A stretch of DNA of 64,000 nucleotides from Cognatundibacterium rivi (GCF_018139565.1 NZ_JAGSPK010000003.1:62001-126000); one strand, 5' to 3'; positions 26,668 to 36,150 are shown, numbered from the stretch's first letter. Translations and numbers: made by a program. Notes: generated by a model not told the origin, from the sequence alone.

Positions 26668-28374
26668 TTAGATTATCCGCAACACCGGATAACAACGCCA
26701 TTCTGGTTCTCTGAAGCGCTCGCAATGCGTGAAAATAAAATCGAGTACCGCTTCCTGATTGTTCAGCAACTCAGGATGATTGCTTTTCCATGTCTCAAAT
26801 AAGGCGCGGGTTACGGGTTCATCGCGCAGAATTTCTGCTGCGGTATCTTCGAAGACGTAATCGGAATAGGCTTCTTTTTTCTCCAGCACACTGTTAAAGA
26901 AACCCCAGCGGAAGAAGCTGTCATGCGCTTGTGGCTCCAGCGTTTCCATCACATACCGTGCCTGTGGCTGATTAAGATCAATCAGGTAGTCACCAGGTAC
27001 AGCCTGCACTGTCTGCTGACGGCTGACGAGCGTCAACTGGTCATAAAACATGTGCCCCTCATACGCATGTGGACGCGACTGCACAGATTCAATCTGGTAA
27101 GTCTGCACCTCAAACACCTGCGCTTTTTCGATGCGCAGCATCTGCACACCATTCCATTGCAGTCGCTCGATCACGGCGCGCCATGCTTGTGGCAACAGAT
27201 AGGCTTTGGGCCGCGTAACAGTTACATCACTGACAAAGTGATTGAAATACGGAATCGCTTTTTCCCACGGCTGACTGCGGTCATAGCCTAAACGTGTGTA
27301 ATGACCAATCACGCTGGGACGATATACCGCCTGATAACCTTTAAAGAGAAAGCTGGAAGCACGGTTACGATCGACCTTCCAGCTGACTGCCGTATGAGTG
27401 CTGCTTGCTGCAGCCTGTCTGGCCTGTGCCCTCAGCGTTTGTATCTGTGCGGCATTTGCAATGGTGAAGTCCAGCACGGTTTCGACCAGTGCCCGCATCG
27501 ATGCGTAGCGGTCAGCGAACGGTTTCAGCATGTGCGTCTCTGGCATAAAACCTATCGTGTGATGCAGCGCGGCGTAACCTGTGGAAAAGCGCGGCGTTTC
27601 CAAAAAATCTTCTATGCCGTGATCCGGAATATCCTGCACAGGGTTCACATACGGGCATGTTGGCCAGCCGCGTTCGTTCATCTGTGTATAAATTGCAGGT
27701 AACATCGTCTCGCGCAAAAAGCCGCCGAGCGCACTCCCCAGCTTATCGGCCTGAGTCTGTATCAGTGTCATGGTGTACTGGTAATCTGCGCCGTTCGACG
27801 TATGCGTATCGACCATCACATCCGGGCTCCAGGCACTGAAGAAACGGTTAAAGGCCTGCGCATTCAGGCTGTCGCATTTGATGAAATCACGATTCAGATC
27901 AAGATGCAGGCTGTTACCGCGAAAGCCGAACATTTCCGGGCCATCCTGATTTACGCGCGATGTATTCTGACGATTGACGCAGCCATCAACGTTATATACG
28001 GGGATAAACAAAAACACCGTTCGTCCTAATGCTGCCAGACGCTCCGGCTGCAGACAAAAGTCACGCACCAACGCCATACAACCGTCAATGCCTTCCGGCT
28101 CTCCGGGATGAATACCATTGTTATTAAAAAAGACGGGGCGGCCTTCACTTTGTAATTGTTTACGATCAAACACGCCATCCGCCGTCACGACACCCGCATG
28201 AATAGGTCTTCCTGCATCGGATCTACCGATCTCAAAAAACTGTAAGGTTCGGGGAAATTCAACAGCAAGTCGCTGATAGAATTGTATGCACTCATCCCAA
28301 CTGGCTGTCTGATTCTGATTACCAGTTTCATAGGGAGTTAAGAACTGCGGTGCAAGCGTAGGCGTCGTGCTCAT
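26668..28374 (-). CDS. M14 family zinc carboxypeptidase-like protein
   Basis: A 568-residue cytoplasmic metallopeptidase of the M14 family; no signal peptide is seen. NNGIHPGEPEG gives zinc ligands His89 and Glu92, LDLNRDF an Arg near 162, VDTHTSNG the third ligand His191, and FMPETH a plausible catalytic Glu279. The C-terminal 280 residues are outside the peptidase core. It lies 88 bp upstream of the borosin precursor on the same strand, so it may be functionally linked to core release, or merely a neighbour. It is divergent from the aldolase gene. Confidence 0.8.
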   Translation of the reverse strand: MSTTPTLAPQFLTPYETGNQNQTASWDECIQFYQRLAVEFPRTLQFFEIGRSDAGRPIHAGVVTADGVFDRKQLQSEGRPVFFNNNGIHPGEPEGIDGCMALVRDFCLQPERLAALGRTVFLFIPVYNVDGCVNRQNTSRVNQDGPEMFGFRGNSLHLDLNRDFIKCDSLNAQAFNRFFSAWSPDVMVDTHTSNGADYQYTMTLIQTQADKLGSALGGFLRETMLPAIYTQMNERGWPTCPYVNPVQDIPDHGIEDFLETPRFSTGYAALHHTIGFMPETHMLKPFADRYASMRALVETVLDFTIANAAQIQTLRAQARQAAASSTHTAVSWKVDRNRASSFLFKGYQAVYRPSVIGHYTRLGYDRSQPWEKAIPYFNHFVSDVTVTRPKAYLLPQAWRAVIERLQWNGVQMLRIEKAQVFEVQTYQIESVQSRPHAYEGHMFYDQLTLVSRQQTVQAVPGDYLIDLNQPQARYVMETLEPQAHDSFFRWGFFNSVLEKKEAYSDYVFEDTAAEILRDEPVTRALFETWKSNHPELLNNQEAVLDFIFTHCERFREPEWRCYPVLRII

Positions 28375-28515
28375 GTTCAGGGCTTCTGCAAAGTGGAGTG
28401 AGGCAACAATTTTAGCTCACATTCAGTTTTACAAAAACCCGCAGCATACTTCGTCAGCGACGTACTGAACGATACCTCAGCAAAAAACTAAGCAGAAAAC
28501 CGACCGGAGAAAAAT

Positions 28516-29625
28516 GTGAATAACGCCGACACTCTCGCCCTGAAAAACACTTGTCATACCATCCTGCCCGGTCATAAAGCCTTGACCCCGGCGCAGAGTT
28601 TTGCACAGATGGCGAGCTGGTGCGAAGCGAATAATATTGAGCATGACGTGTATGGTGAGGGCGATTTTCTACAGTCATTTGAGAAAAAAATTGCCGGGCT
28701 ATTGGGAATGGAATCCGCGATGTTTTGCATCAGCGGCACCATGGCTCAGGTGATTGCATTAAAACTGGCCTGCGAAGAACGCGGTAGTGCGCTGGTCGCG
28801 CTGCATCCGACCTCGCACATACTTTTGCACGAACGCAGTAACTTTCAGGCTCTGCATTATTTCACTGCATTGAACATCGGTAATCCTCACCGTCCGTGGA
28901 CACTGCAAGACCTGCAAGCCCAGCCCGAACACATCGCCGCCACACAATATGAATTACCGATGCGCGAGATCGGCGGGCAATTACCGGGTTGGGAAGAACT
29001 CAATGCGATAAAAATCTATTGCCGTCAGCAAGACATTCACCTGCACATGGATGGCGCAAGATTATGGGAAGCGGCCAGCGGTTTCAATAAGCCCCTGAAC
29101 GACATCGCAGCAGGCTTCGATAGTGTCTATGTGTCGTTTTACAAAGGCATAGGCGGATTTGCCGGCGCCATGCTTGCCGGTCGCACTGATTTCATTTCGA
29201 AAGCCAGAGTCTGGATGCACAGGCAAGGTGGTAACGTTTTCCGCCGTACACCGTATGCGGTTGCCGCGACGATGCAGTTCGATCAGCGCATTGCGGCAAT
29301 GCCGGCGTATTTTCAGCGTACCAGAGAAATCTATGAAGTATTAAAAGACTATCCGGTATTCATCGCGAATCCGGCATCGCCACACTGCAATATGCTGCAT
29401 CTGCATTTACCGACAGACAAAGACACAGCAATACAGTTGCGCAACCGCATCGCCAGCGAACACGGCATCTGGCTATTTAACAACGCAGTGCATACAGCGC
29501 TGCCGGGCTATTGCATGTTTGAATGGTATGTCGGCGATCAAATGCTGAACATTGATAACAACACTCTGCGACAGGCTCTGGATTTGCTGGCAGCAGGCAT
29601 ACAGTCACCAGTTGCTCCACTGTGA
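28516..29625 (+). CDS. Low-specificity threonine aldolase / beta-eliminating lyase family
   Basis: A 369-residue PLP enzyme of the aromatic amino acid beta-eliminating lyase/threonine aldolase family, which cleaves threonine or related beta-hydroxy amino acids to glycine and an aldehyde. YGEGDFLQSFEKKIAGLLGMESAMFCISGTMAQ is the N-terminal PLP region (in three segments), HLHMDGARLWEA holds the PLP-pairing Asp, and YVSFYKGIGGFAGAML the Schiff-base Lys. Start is GTG at 28516 after GGAGA. Actual substrate is inferred only to class level. Confidence 0.85.
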   Translation: MNNADTLALKNTCHTILPGHKALTPAQSFAQMASWCEANNIEHDVYGEGDFLQSFEKKIAGLLGMESAMFCISGTMAQVIALKLACEERGSALVALHPTSHILLHERSNFQALHYFTALNIGNPHRPWTLQDLQAQPEHIAATQYELPMREIGGQLPGWEELNAIKIYCRQQDIHLHMDGARLWEAASGFNKPLNDIAAGFDSVYVSFYKGIGGFAGAMLAGRTDFISKARVWMHRQGGNVFRRTPYAVAATMQFDQRIAAMPAYFQRTREIYEVLKDYPVFIANPASPHCNMLHLHLPTDKDTAIQLRNRIASEHGIWLFNNAVHTALPGYCMFEWYVGDQMLNIDNNTLRQALDLLAAGIQSPVAPL

Positions 29626-29642
29626 TGGATGGTACGCAGAAT

Positions 29643-30971
29643 TTATCTGCTTTTTAGTAAAGACTGCACCCGGGTTCGTACAAACTGGATATGACTGCGC
29701 AGACCATATAATTCTTCTGCATACGACAAGGGAACGCTGATGCGGTTCACCTTGTCTTCAATTTCATCAAGATAATTCAACTGCTTTTCCAGCGTCGCTC
29801 TTTTATCTGAGTTGCTCAGGTTATCGATGATCTGCTCGACCGTACGTAACTGACCATACCAGCGATAAATTCTGGAGCGGATACGCCAGACGTATAAAGG
29901 GGGAATAATTTTGGATAAGGGCAAAAATAAAGCGCCCAGTGCAACGATCACTACCCACATGCGCTCGATAAAATTTGCGACCCAGAAAGTCAGATAACGT
30001 TGCAGCACCGGTGCACCGTTCTTATAGAATTTTTCAGCTTCGCCGGACACCGGAATTTCGGTGTAACGATCGGAAGGAAATTCCCCCTGCTTACTCAGCC
30101 AGTCAGCGCGGCTATGGATTTTAGCCGCTGCCTGCAACAACAAACCGGTCAATGCAGGATGCAGACTTTCGTGCGCCACCAGCGTTGCTGTCGGTGAGAT
30201 CAGGTGATAATCGCGGGCGGGCAAATCCAAACCGATATCGACAATGCCGCGCGGTAGCGTCACTTGCGAAAGATAAGGGAAACGCCGGGTATAGGCTTCG
30301 GCCTGTACAAAGTCAAACAAACGCACACCGGGTGTCTGCAACAACATCTGTACCAGCGGCGCATCGCTGGCGGTGCTGAATACCAGCACATCCAACTGTC
30401 CAGCCAGAAACGCCACTGTCGCCGGCGTATCATCAAGATGCTGGAAACTGACATCATCAGCACTCATGCTATTGACCGATAAAATCTGCTCGAAAATACG
30501 GCCAACACCAGTCCCATCAGGGCCGACATTTATACGACGCCCTCTGAACTGGCTGATGGTCGTCAATTCTTTTTTATCTCGGTAAAAAATCCAGATCGGT
30601 TCGTAAAATAAACTGCCCAGCGATACCAATCCTTTTTCTGCGGCATCCGCGCGATCAGTCGAGCCGCTACGCACGAAACCCACTTCGATTTCAGAATCAG
30701 GGTCGCTGATGCGCTGCAAATTTTCCTGCGAACCCTGTGAAGTTTTAAAGCGTAGTTGAATCTGGTTTTTCGCCAGCTCCGCCGCGTATAACTTGGCAAA
30801 ACGTTCGTAAGCACTGTTTTCCGGACCGGTGGAAATGTCGATAATGCGCGGCGGCGCCGGATCGACCAGCCAGAACCCGAGGCCGCAGACGATCAGCACC
30901 ATCAGTGTCACCGGCCCAAACGCGATGATCAGGTCGCGCAGCGAAAACAGGGTGAACTTGATCTTTTGCAT
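29643..30971 (-). CDS. TAXI family periplasmic solute-binding protein with C-terminal membrane tail
   Basis: A 442-residue protein. An N-terminal membrane helix (about 12-36) leads to a TRAP-transporter TAXI-type ligand domain (about 40-320: GPENSAYERFAKLYAAELAKN, FVRSGSTDRADAAEKGLVSLGSLFYEP, NVGPDGTGVGRIFEQIL). A second membrane segment (about 330-360) and a cytoplasmic coiled-coil tail follow. Classical TAXI proteins are 320 residues and soluble, so the C-terminal extension is notable. No TRAP permease gene is adjacent. Its start shares one base with the stop of the CinA-like gene. It may serve as a sensor rather than a transporter part. Confidence 0.75.
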   Translation of the reverse strand: MQKIKFTLFSLRDLIIAFGPVTLMVLIVCGLGFWLVDPAPPRIIDISTGPENSAYERFAKLYAAELAKNQIQLRFKTSQGSQENLQRISDPDSEIEVGFVRSGSTDRADAAEKGLVSLGSLFYEPIWIFYRDKKELTTISQFRGRRINVGPDGTGVGRIFEQILSVNSMSADDVSFQHLDDTPATVAFLAGQLDVLVFSTASDAPLVQMLLQTPGVRLFDFVQAEAYTRRFPYLSQVTLPRGIVDIGLDLPARDYHLISPTATLVAHESLHPALTGLLLQAAAKIHSRADWLSKQGEFPSDRYTEIPVSGEAEKFYKNGAPVLQRYLTFWVANFIERMWVVIVALGALFLPLSKIIPPLYVWRIRSRIYRWYGQLRTVEQIIDNLSNSDKRATLEKQLNYLDEIEDKVNRISVPLSYAEELYGLRSHIQFVRTRVQSLLKSR

Positions 30972-31774
30972 CAGGCGTCAGAACTCAGCGGTACCGGCAC
31001 ATATTCAGAGTGAAAATGATCGAGCCCTGCGAGCATTTTTATAAATGCAGCCTCGACCTGTTCCGGATCACCTTTGACACCCAGCTCGATATGTCGCCGC
31101 TGCGTCGTAGTGCCAACACTAGGCAGGCTGAAGACTTTAATCAGTGGAAATTCCGCTTCCAAAGCTTCCATTAACGGTGTCAATACAGACTCTATCGCTT
31201 CGTACACCAACACCGCTTTTTCTGCTCTTGCCTGCTGATGGAACAGATGGGAATAATGCGTATCCAGTACCCACTCTATCATCGGCCAGGCCATCACGGG
31301 AAAGCCCGGAACGAAATAATGCTGGCGTATCGCAAAGCCGGGAATCTTGTTGTAAGGATTCGGAATCAGGGCTGCGCCTTGCGGAAACTCGCCCATCTTC
31401 AGGCGCTGCAAATGATCGGGGCTGTTCAGATCCACGGTCTTACCGGCCTCTGCCGCCATGTCCAGTACCCGTTGCTGTATCAGCGTTTTGGCTTCAGTAT
31501 GCAATTCCAGCGGCAGATTCAGCGCAGCGGCAGCGCACTGACGGGTATGGTCATCCGGTGTCGCACCGATGCCGCCAGTCGAAAAAACGATATCGCCGCT
31601 GGCAAAACTACGCTGTAAGGTCGCGGTAATCCGTTCGCGGTTATCACCGACGTATTCTGCCCAATCCAGTTGTAAGCCTCGCGCATTCAGCGCAGAAATC
31701 ACTTGCGGCAAATGCTTATCCTGCCGTTTTCCTGAAAGAATTTCGTCACCGATGATGATCAGACCGATAGCCAT
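30971..31774 (-). CDS. CinA N-terminal/molybdopterin-binding domain protein
   Basis: A 267-residue protein carrying the MoCF-biosynthesis/CinA N-terminal domain. IIIGDEILSGKRQDKH (about 6-21), FSTGGIGATPDDHTRQ (about 63-78) and GFPVMAW are family signatures. The C-terminal nicotinamide-nucleotide amidohydrolase domain of full-length CinA is absent, so this is the short form. Substrate and role are unclear; short CinA-like proteins can act on pyridine nucleotides. It is co-transcribed with the TAXI protein. Confidence 0.85.
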   Translation of the reverse strand: MAIGLIIIGDEILSGKRQDKHLPQVISALNARGLQLDWAEYVGDNRERITATLQRSFASGDIVFSTGGIGATPDDHTRQCAAAALNLPLELHTEAKTLIQQRVLDMAAEAGKTVDLNSPDHLQRLKMGEFPQGAALIPNPYNKIPGFAIRQHYFVPGFPVMAWPMIEWVLDTHYSHLFHQQARAEKAVLVYEAIESVLTPLMEALEAEFPLIKVFSLPSVGTTTQRRHIELGVKGDPEQVEAAFIKMLAGLDHFHSEYVPVPLSSDA

Positions 31775-31805
31775 GTGCGTTCCTTAGTTGAAATTCGCGA
31801 TGTGC

Positions 31806-32633
31806 TTATTGTACAAGAGCAGACGATGACGCTGCTGCCGCACGCTGTTGCGCCAGCGCCGCCAGGCAATAGTGCTGAAACCACAGACCGGAAAAAACAA
31901 AGACCAGCACATACAGCCAGATCGCAAATCCGGCGATCACCGGCAAGAACATCACCGCCATCACGCCCCCCAGCCACAACAAGCCCGGTGCAGCGCCAAA
32001 TATACCGGCGATGGTTCCCATCAATAATAAAGACCAGCGATGCTGTTTCATCAACGCATGCCGCTCATCGGCATCGGCGTGTTCAGCCAGCGCATCGTAG
32101 ACAATCACGCGGTAAGTCAGCCAGCCCCAAAGCAACGGCTGCAAGACCAGGCTCACAGGCGGAAATAAAGTCAGCGGCAACGTCAGCAGCCAGACGACAG
32201 CAAAAATCACAAATGAACTGAGTGAATACCCTAGGCTGCCGAGCAAGGAACCACCGTGGAGTTGTTCCAACTGCGGATAATGGCGGGATCCCACATGTTT
32301 GCTGATCGCAGGCATCGCAAACAAGCCTATACATAACAACGCAGTAAACACCATCAGCGGTAACAGCAGCCACATCGCGACCAGTGGCACCACCATCGCT
32401 TTTAATGTGAATAAACCTATCATGCCCAGAACGTCGCCAGCAGTCTGAAAACTGTTATGTTCGGCAAACCACAACTGCAAATAATCAATCAGCGCCTGCA
32501 GACCAAACCACATAGCGACGCTCCAGATCAGCATTGCAACCAGAAACGGTGCGAACGTCAGCAACAGCATGCGAACATGTAATTGGGCGGCAACCGCTCG
32601 CCCCCATGCGATACCAACCGCAGCAATACTCAT
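31806..32633 (-). CDS. EI24 domain integral membrane protein
   Basis: A 275-residue multi-spanning membrane protein of the EI24/CysZ-like family, with several hydrophobic segments (for example about 22-48, 70-105, 145-180, 215-255). The chosen ATG at 32633 overlaps the desaturase stop in an ATGA; the longer frame to 32720 lies inside that gene. Family members include CysZ sulfate transporters, but this is the diverged betaproteobacterial form and its substrate is unknown. It is the last gene of a four-gene envelope operon. Confidence 0.75.
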   Translation of the reverse strand: MSIAAVGIAWGRAVAAQLHVRMLLLTFAPFLVAMLIWSVAMWFGLQALIDYLQLWFAEHNSFQTAGDVLGMIGLFTLKAMVVPLVAMWLLLPLMVFTALLCIGLFAMPAISKHVGSRHYPQLEQLHGGSLLGSLGYSLSSFVIFAVVWLLTLPLTLFPPVSLVLQPLLWGWLTYRVIVYDALAEHADADERHALMKQHRWSLLLMGTIAGIFGAAPGLLWLGGVMAVMFLPVIAGFAIWLYVLVFVFSGLWFQHYCLAALAQQRAAAASSSALVQ

Positions 32634-33622
32634 GAATGGGTTTCCTTTTCCATACCGGTCATGCGTTTGAGCCCCAGCCATTGCTGTGACCAGAATCCGC
32701 GCCCGTACTCGCGGGAACATCCTTCCGGCGCAGGCAGCTGATCTCGGATGCCAGTCTCGGCATATTCTTTACTGAATAAGGCTGTGCCAAACAACACATC
32801 CCATACCGGAAACAACACGGCAAAATTGTGCCCGCCCAAAGTGCCCTTACCCTGCGTTTCATGCCCGAGTCCAATCGCATGATGCATGCGGTGATAGCGC
32901 GGCGACACCAGCAGATAATCACCAAACCAGCCGAAATGAATACGCACATTCGCATGCTGCAGACTCTGTAACATCTGCGATGCCATCACCAGCATCACAT
33001 ACTGCCCAGGCTCCACGCCTATCACAATCGCAATCATGCCCATGTAAATATCGCGCAGAAAATCGTCGAGCAAATGATTACGGTTATCGCTCCACAGATT
33101 CATATTGCGCTGACTGTGATGCAGACTGTGCAAACCCCACCACCAGTTGAACTGATGGCTGGCACGGTGATACCAGTAATCAAAAAAATCCAGCACAAAC
33201 AGGTAAGCAATAAACAGCAAGGCCGGATATTGCAAGAAACCTGACCACAGATCTTCAAGATTAAACGGGTTGACGCCCTGTAAATGCAAGACCGCTGTCA
33301 GATAATCAAATACCGGTGTCAGCAGAAAAAACACCACCATCGAAAACGCGCCCAGGCGATGCAAGGCGGTATAAATAAAATCGTTCCAGCGGGCATAACG
33401 ATCAGTGATTTTATGTACGGGGATCCACGATTCCAGCGGTCGTAAAATCAGGAACAGAATAATCAGTTGTAAAACGCCAAAGATAAACCACTCAACACCC
33501 TCAAATGAATCTTCCACATATTCCCCCAGCCCGACATAAAACATCGTCGGCTGCACGATGGCTTGAAAAATCCAGGATTGCAGATTCGTCAGCAGATCAG
33601 AAAAGTAGGCAATAACATTCAT
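32630..33622 (-). CDS. Sterol desaturase / fatty acid hydroxylase family protein
   Basis: A 330-residue membrane di-iron oxygenase. Four to five membrane spans surround the histidine clusters YWYHRASHQ (about 167-175), LHSLHHSQRN (about 183-192) and YHRMHHAIG (about 243-251), which bind iron. Family members hydroxylate or desaturate lipids; the bacterial substrate is not predictable. Its start shares a base with the deacetylase stop and its stop overlaps the EI24 start, giving tight coupling. Confidence 0.85.
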   Translation of the reverse strand: MNVIAYFSDLLTNLQSWIFQAIVQPTMFYVGLGEYVEDSFEGVEWFIFGVLQLIILFLILRPLESWIPVHKITDRYARWNDFIYTALHRLGAFSMVVFFLLTPVFDYLTAVLHLQGVNPFNLEDLWSGFLQYPALLFIAYLFVLDFFDYWYHRASHQFNWWWGLHSLHHSQRNMNLWSDNRNHLLDDFLRDIYMGMIAIVIGVEPGQYVMLVMASQMLQSLQHANVRIHFGWFGDYLLVSPRYHRMHHAIGLGHETQGKGTLGGHNFAVLFPVWDVLFGTALFSKEYAETGIRDQLPAPEGCSREYGRGFWSQQWLGLKRMTGMEKETHS

Positions 33623-34461
33623 TATTTAACGGGAGTAGCGGAGAGATAAGAAGGATGCTCGCGTAGCGTAGCAAAACAAAAAGATTTCTGCTCAAGGCCG
33701 GCAATTAAAGGTTCCAGATTTTCCGGTGCCCAAGCCTGTTTGCGCGACCAGATGCCAAGGTGCGCCATGAAAATATCACCATCCCGCAAATGATCCAGTG
33801 CGCGTTTCAACAACACGGCATTACTGAATTTTTCGCTGGATAATTCATCGCCGGAAAAACCGGCAGGCGCCCATGCGACATGACGATAGCCGCAAGCTTC
33901 GCCAGCCTTTAATAAATTCGGCGTCAGTTTACCGCCAGGAGCGCGCCAGTAGGGATCAAGTTGCTTACCGGTCAGCTGCAGAAAGCGCTGGTTCACACGG
34001 CGCAATTCACTGCAGTATTGTTGCGGTGTCCACGCCAGTTTTTTTCCGGCATCAGCACCGAACTGCGGGCGCACTTCTATTCTGCCATCCGGCAGATCAC
34101 CAATCACATAAACGTGATCGAAAGTGTGCGACCCAAACGCATGGCCTTCGTTTGCCAGCGTTTTCCAATAGGGTGCCCAGGATGGATCGAGAGAATAATC
34201 GTCACGCACCGTTTTTTCGTTCGCCAGAAAAAAGGTGGCTTTGATCTGATGGCGACGCAGGGTTGTCGCAATCAATTCCGCCTGCGACTGACTGCCAGTG
34301 TCAAATGTCAGATAAATTGTTCCCTTACATGCGACAGAATGATTCGCAGCGGCCGCTGCGGTAGCGCTGATCTGCACTGGCAGAATCAAGGCTGCCAGTG
34401 CGGCTACAATGTAAGGACGGTGCTTAGATGTTGCCGGCACGATTGGCAAAGAAAACACCAT
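33622..34461 (-). CDS. Exported polysaccharide deacetylase family protein
   Basis: A 279-residue NodB-homology protein with an N-terminal signal peptide (KHRP, hydrophobic about 17-40, Ala-rich cleavage region). Motif 1 is TFDTG (about 52-56), where the family usually has TFDDG, so a metal-binding Asp is Thr. Motif 2, SHTFDH, and motif 3, WRAPGG, are intact. Substrate is probably an envelope or exported glycan. The start overlaps the propeller gene by 38 bp; no alternative with a better ribosome binding site was found. Confidence 0.8.
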   Translation of the reverse strand: MVFSLPIVPATSKHRPYIVAALAALILPVQISATAAAAANHSVACKGTIYLTFDTGSQSQAELIATTLRRHQIKATFFLANEKTVRDDYSLDPSWAPYWKTLANEGHAFGSHTFDHVYVIGDLPDGRIEVRPQFGADAGKKLAWTPQQYCSELRRVNQRFLQLTGKQLDPYWRAPGGKLTPNLLKAGEACGYRHVAWAPAGFSGDELSSEKFSNAVLLKRALDHLRDGDIFMAHLGIWSRKQAWAPENLEPLIAGLEQKSFCFATLREHPSYLSATPVK

Positions 34462-35398
34462 GCGGGGAACGGCCGACAGGAATCAGCTTGATGACTTTTC
34501 TGGAAGGAATATCCACGACCGCTACTTTTTTAATCCAGCGCAGAGTCGCCCATAAGGTCTTACCGTCTTCACTGACTTCCATGCAATCAGGACCACCGGG
34601 GACAGGAATACTGCCGACCATTTCCAACGTTTGCTGATCCAGAATATTGATTTCGTTGGAAGTGCGGTTCGACACAAACACATGGCGCTTATCACCCAGC
34701 GCACGGAAATTATGTGTGCCGACACCAGCTTTAATACGCTTGACGGTTTTTTGTGTGCGCCAGTCAATCACTTCAACGTAATCTTTGCCCATGATGCCGA
34801 CCAGCAGATATTTATCATCCGGCGTCATCACGATACCCGCCGGCAGCTTACCGACAGGAATCGTCCATTTCACTTTCTGGGTTGCCAGATCAATTGCTGA
34901 CACCTGATCACTGCCCTGCTGGGTAATAAACACCGTCGTGCTGGCGGCATCAAATGCCATGTGACTAGGTAATTTCGCCAGCGGAACACGGTTCACCAGT
35001 TTCAGATCCTGACCATCGAATTTATAAAAATCGACGCGATCAAGGCGCAACGAATTTGAGACAAACCATTTCTGATCCGGTGAAAAACCGATCTGGTACG
35101 GATCGGCAATATCCTTGATACGACGCTGAATCTGACCACTCTTGGGATCCAGAAACACCAGTTCATCGCCTATCGCATTCGCCACAATCAGAGATTTATT
35201 ATCTGGCGTCGCCATCAGATGATGCGGTTCTTTGCCGATAGGAAAGGTACTGATTTCTTTGTAGGTCTGCTGATCCAGCAAACTGACCGTCGCGTCACGT
35301 GAATTCAGCACGACCACCACATTTGACTGTGCTGCCGGTACAACCGCAGGAACCAATAAACCAAACAACAAAGATGCCAACAAAGAACGACTACGCAT
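34424..35398 (-). CDS. YVTN-type beta-propeller exported protein
   Basis: A 324-residue protein with a signal peptide (MRSRSLLASLLFGLL, cleavage near AQS at 24) followed by seven beta-propeller-like repeats of about 42 residues. Each contains a YVTN-like unit such as KSLIVANAIGDELVFLD, TTVFITQQGSDQVSAID and RHVFVSNRTSNEINILD. Related propellers act as surface or periplasmic binding proteins, some as lactonases. First gene of the operon with deacetylase, hydroxylase and EI24 protein. Confidence 0.8.
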   Translation of the reverse strand: MRSRSLLASLLFGLLVPAVVPAAQSNVVVVLNSRDATVSLLDQQTYKEISTFPIGKEPHHLMATPDNKSLIVANAIGDELVFLDPKSGQIQRRIKDIADPYQIGFSPDQKWFVSNSLRLDRVDFYKFDGQDLKLVNRVPLAKLPSHMAFDAASTTVFITQQGSDQVSAIDLATQKVKWTIPVGKLPAGIVMTPDDKYLLVGIMGKDYVEVIDWRTQKTVKRIKAGVGTHNFRALGDKRHVFVSNRTSNEINILDQQTLEMVGSIPVPGGPDCMEVSEDGKTLWATLRWIKKVAVVDIPSRKVIKLIPVGRSPHGVFFANRAGNI

Positions 35399-35638
35399 GA
35401 AAGAAGACCGCCAATAAATGAATTAAGTCTGCATTTTACCGTGCATAGTCATCAACGGCTCAGATCAGGCTTGCTGTTTTTTTACTTTTCAGCCGATATT
35501 GAGCAAAATCAAGGCAACAACTTTCATACAGGAAACTCCTTACAACCAGGAAAAAAGCGCGCGCTGGGCAGATTACAGCGCCGGACTCTGTTTTTGCTCT
35601 ACAATTGCGCCACTTTTTTGACAAATGAAGGGGAAACC

Positions 35639-35995
35639 ATGAGCACCATTACTACCGTCAGCGGTCTGCAATACGAAGATAAAGTCGTCGGTGAAGGCGC
35701 CGAAGCGCAAGCAGGCAATCACGTCGTCGTTCATTACACAGGCTGGCTGCAAAATGCCGATGGCAGCGCTGGCGCGAAATTCGACTCCAGCAAAGACCGC
35801 AATGATCCTTTCTCTTTCCCACTCGGCGCTGGTCACGTGATTAAAGGCTGGGATGAAGGCGTACAAGGCATGAAAATCGGCGGCACACGTATCCTGACAA
35901 TCCCATCCAGCCTCGGCTACGGCCCACGCGGCGCAGGCGGCGTGATTCCACCGAATGCAACTTTGATTTTTGAAGTTGAACTGCTGGGCGTTTAA
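35639..35995 (+). CDS. FKBP-type peptidyl-prolyl cis-trans isomerase
   Basis: A 118-residue cytoplasmic single-domain FKBP. VVVHYTGWLQNADG, FDSSKDRNDPFSFPLGAGHVIKGWDEGVQGM (two segments) and YGPRGAGGVIPPNATLIFEVELL are the full active-site signature, with no truncated loop. Start at 35639 follows GAAGGGGAAACC; the longer frame from 35441 is not needed. No signal peptide. A repeat copy and a long terminator follow. Confidence 0.95.
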   Translation: MSTITTVSGLQYEDKVVGEGAEAQAGNHVVVHYTGWLQNADGSAGAKFDSSKDRNDPFSFPLGAGHVIKGWDEGVQGMKIGGTRILTIPSSLGYGPRGAGGVIPPNATLIFEVELLGV

Positions 35996-36059
35996 GCTTC
36001 TGGTTGCGCAGAAAATGGCCTGAAAACAGTCTTTTTTGCCCTGTTTTTGCCATTTTTCA

Positions 36060-36141
36060 GGGAGTATCTTATTTAATTGCGGACATCTCCTTATAAACAA
36101 AGGAGGTTAGCGACACCAAAATTGATACTCCCTGGGAGTAT
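36060..36141 (-). repeat. Intergenic repeat, copy B
   Basis: Read on the minus strand it starts with ATACTCCCAGGGAGTAT (36125-36141). An internal hairpin follows (CTCCTT 36087-36092 with AAGGAG 36100-36105), and it ends with a third site ATACTCCC (36060-36067). It is 82 bp, about 10 bp longer than copies A, C and D. It lies 64 bp after the FKBP stop and runs directly into the long terminator. Confidence 0.8.
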
Positions 36142-36150
36142 ATGGAAAAT

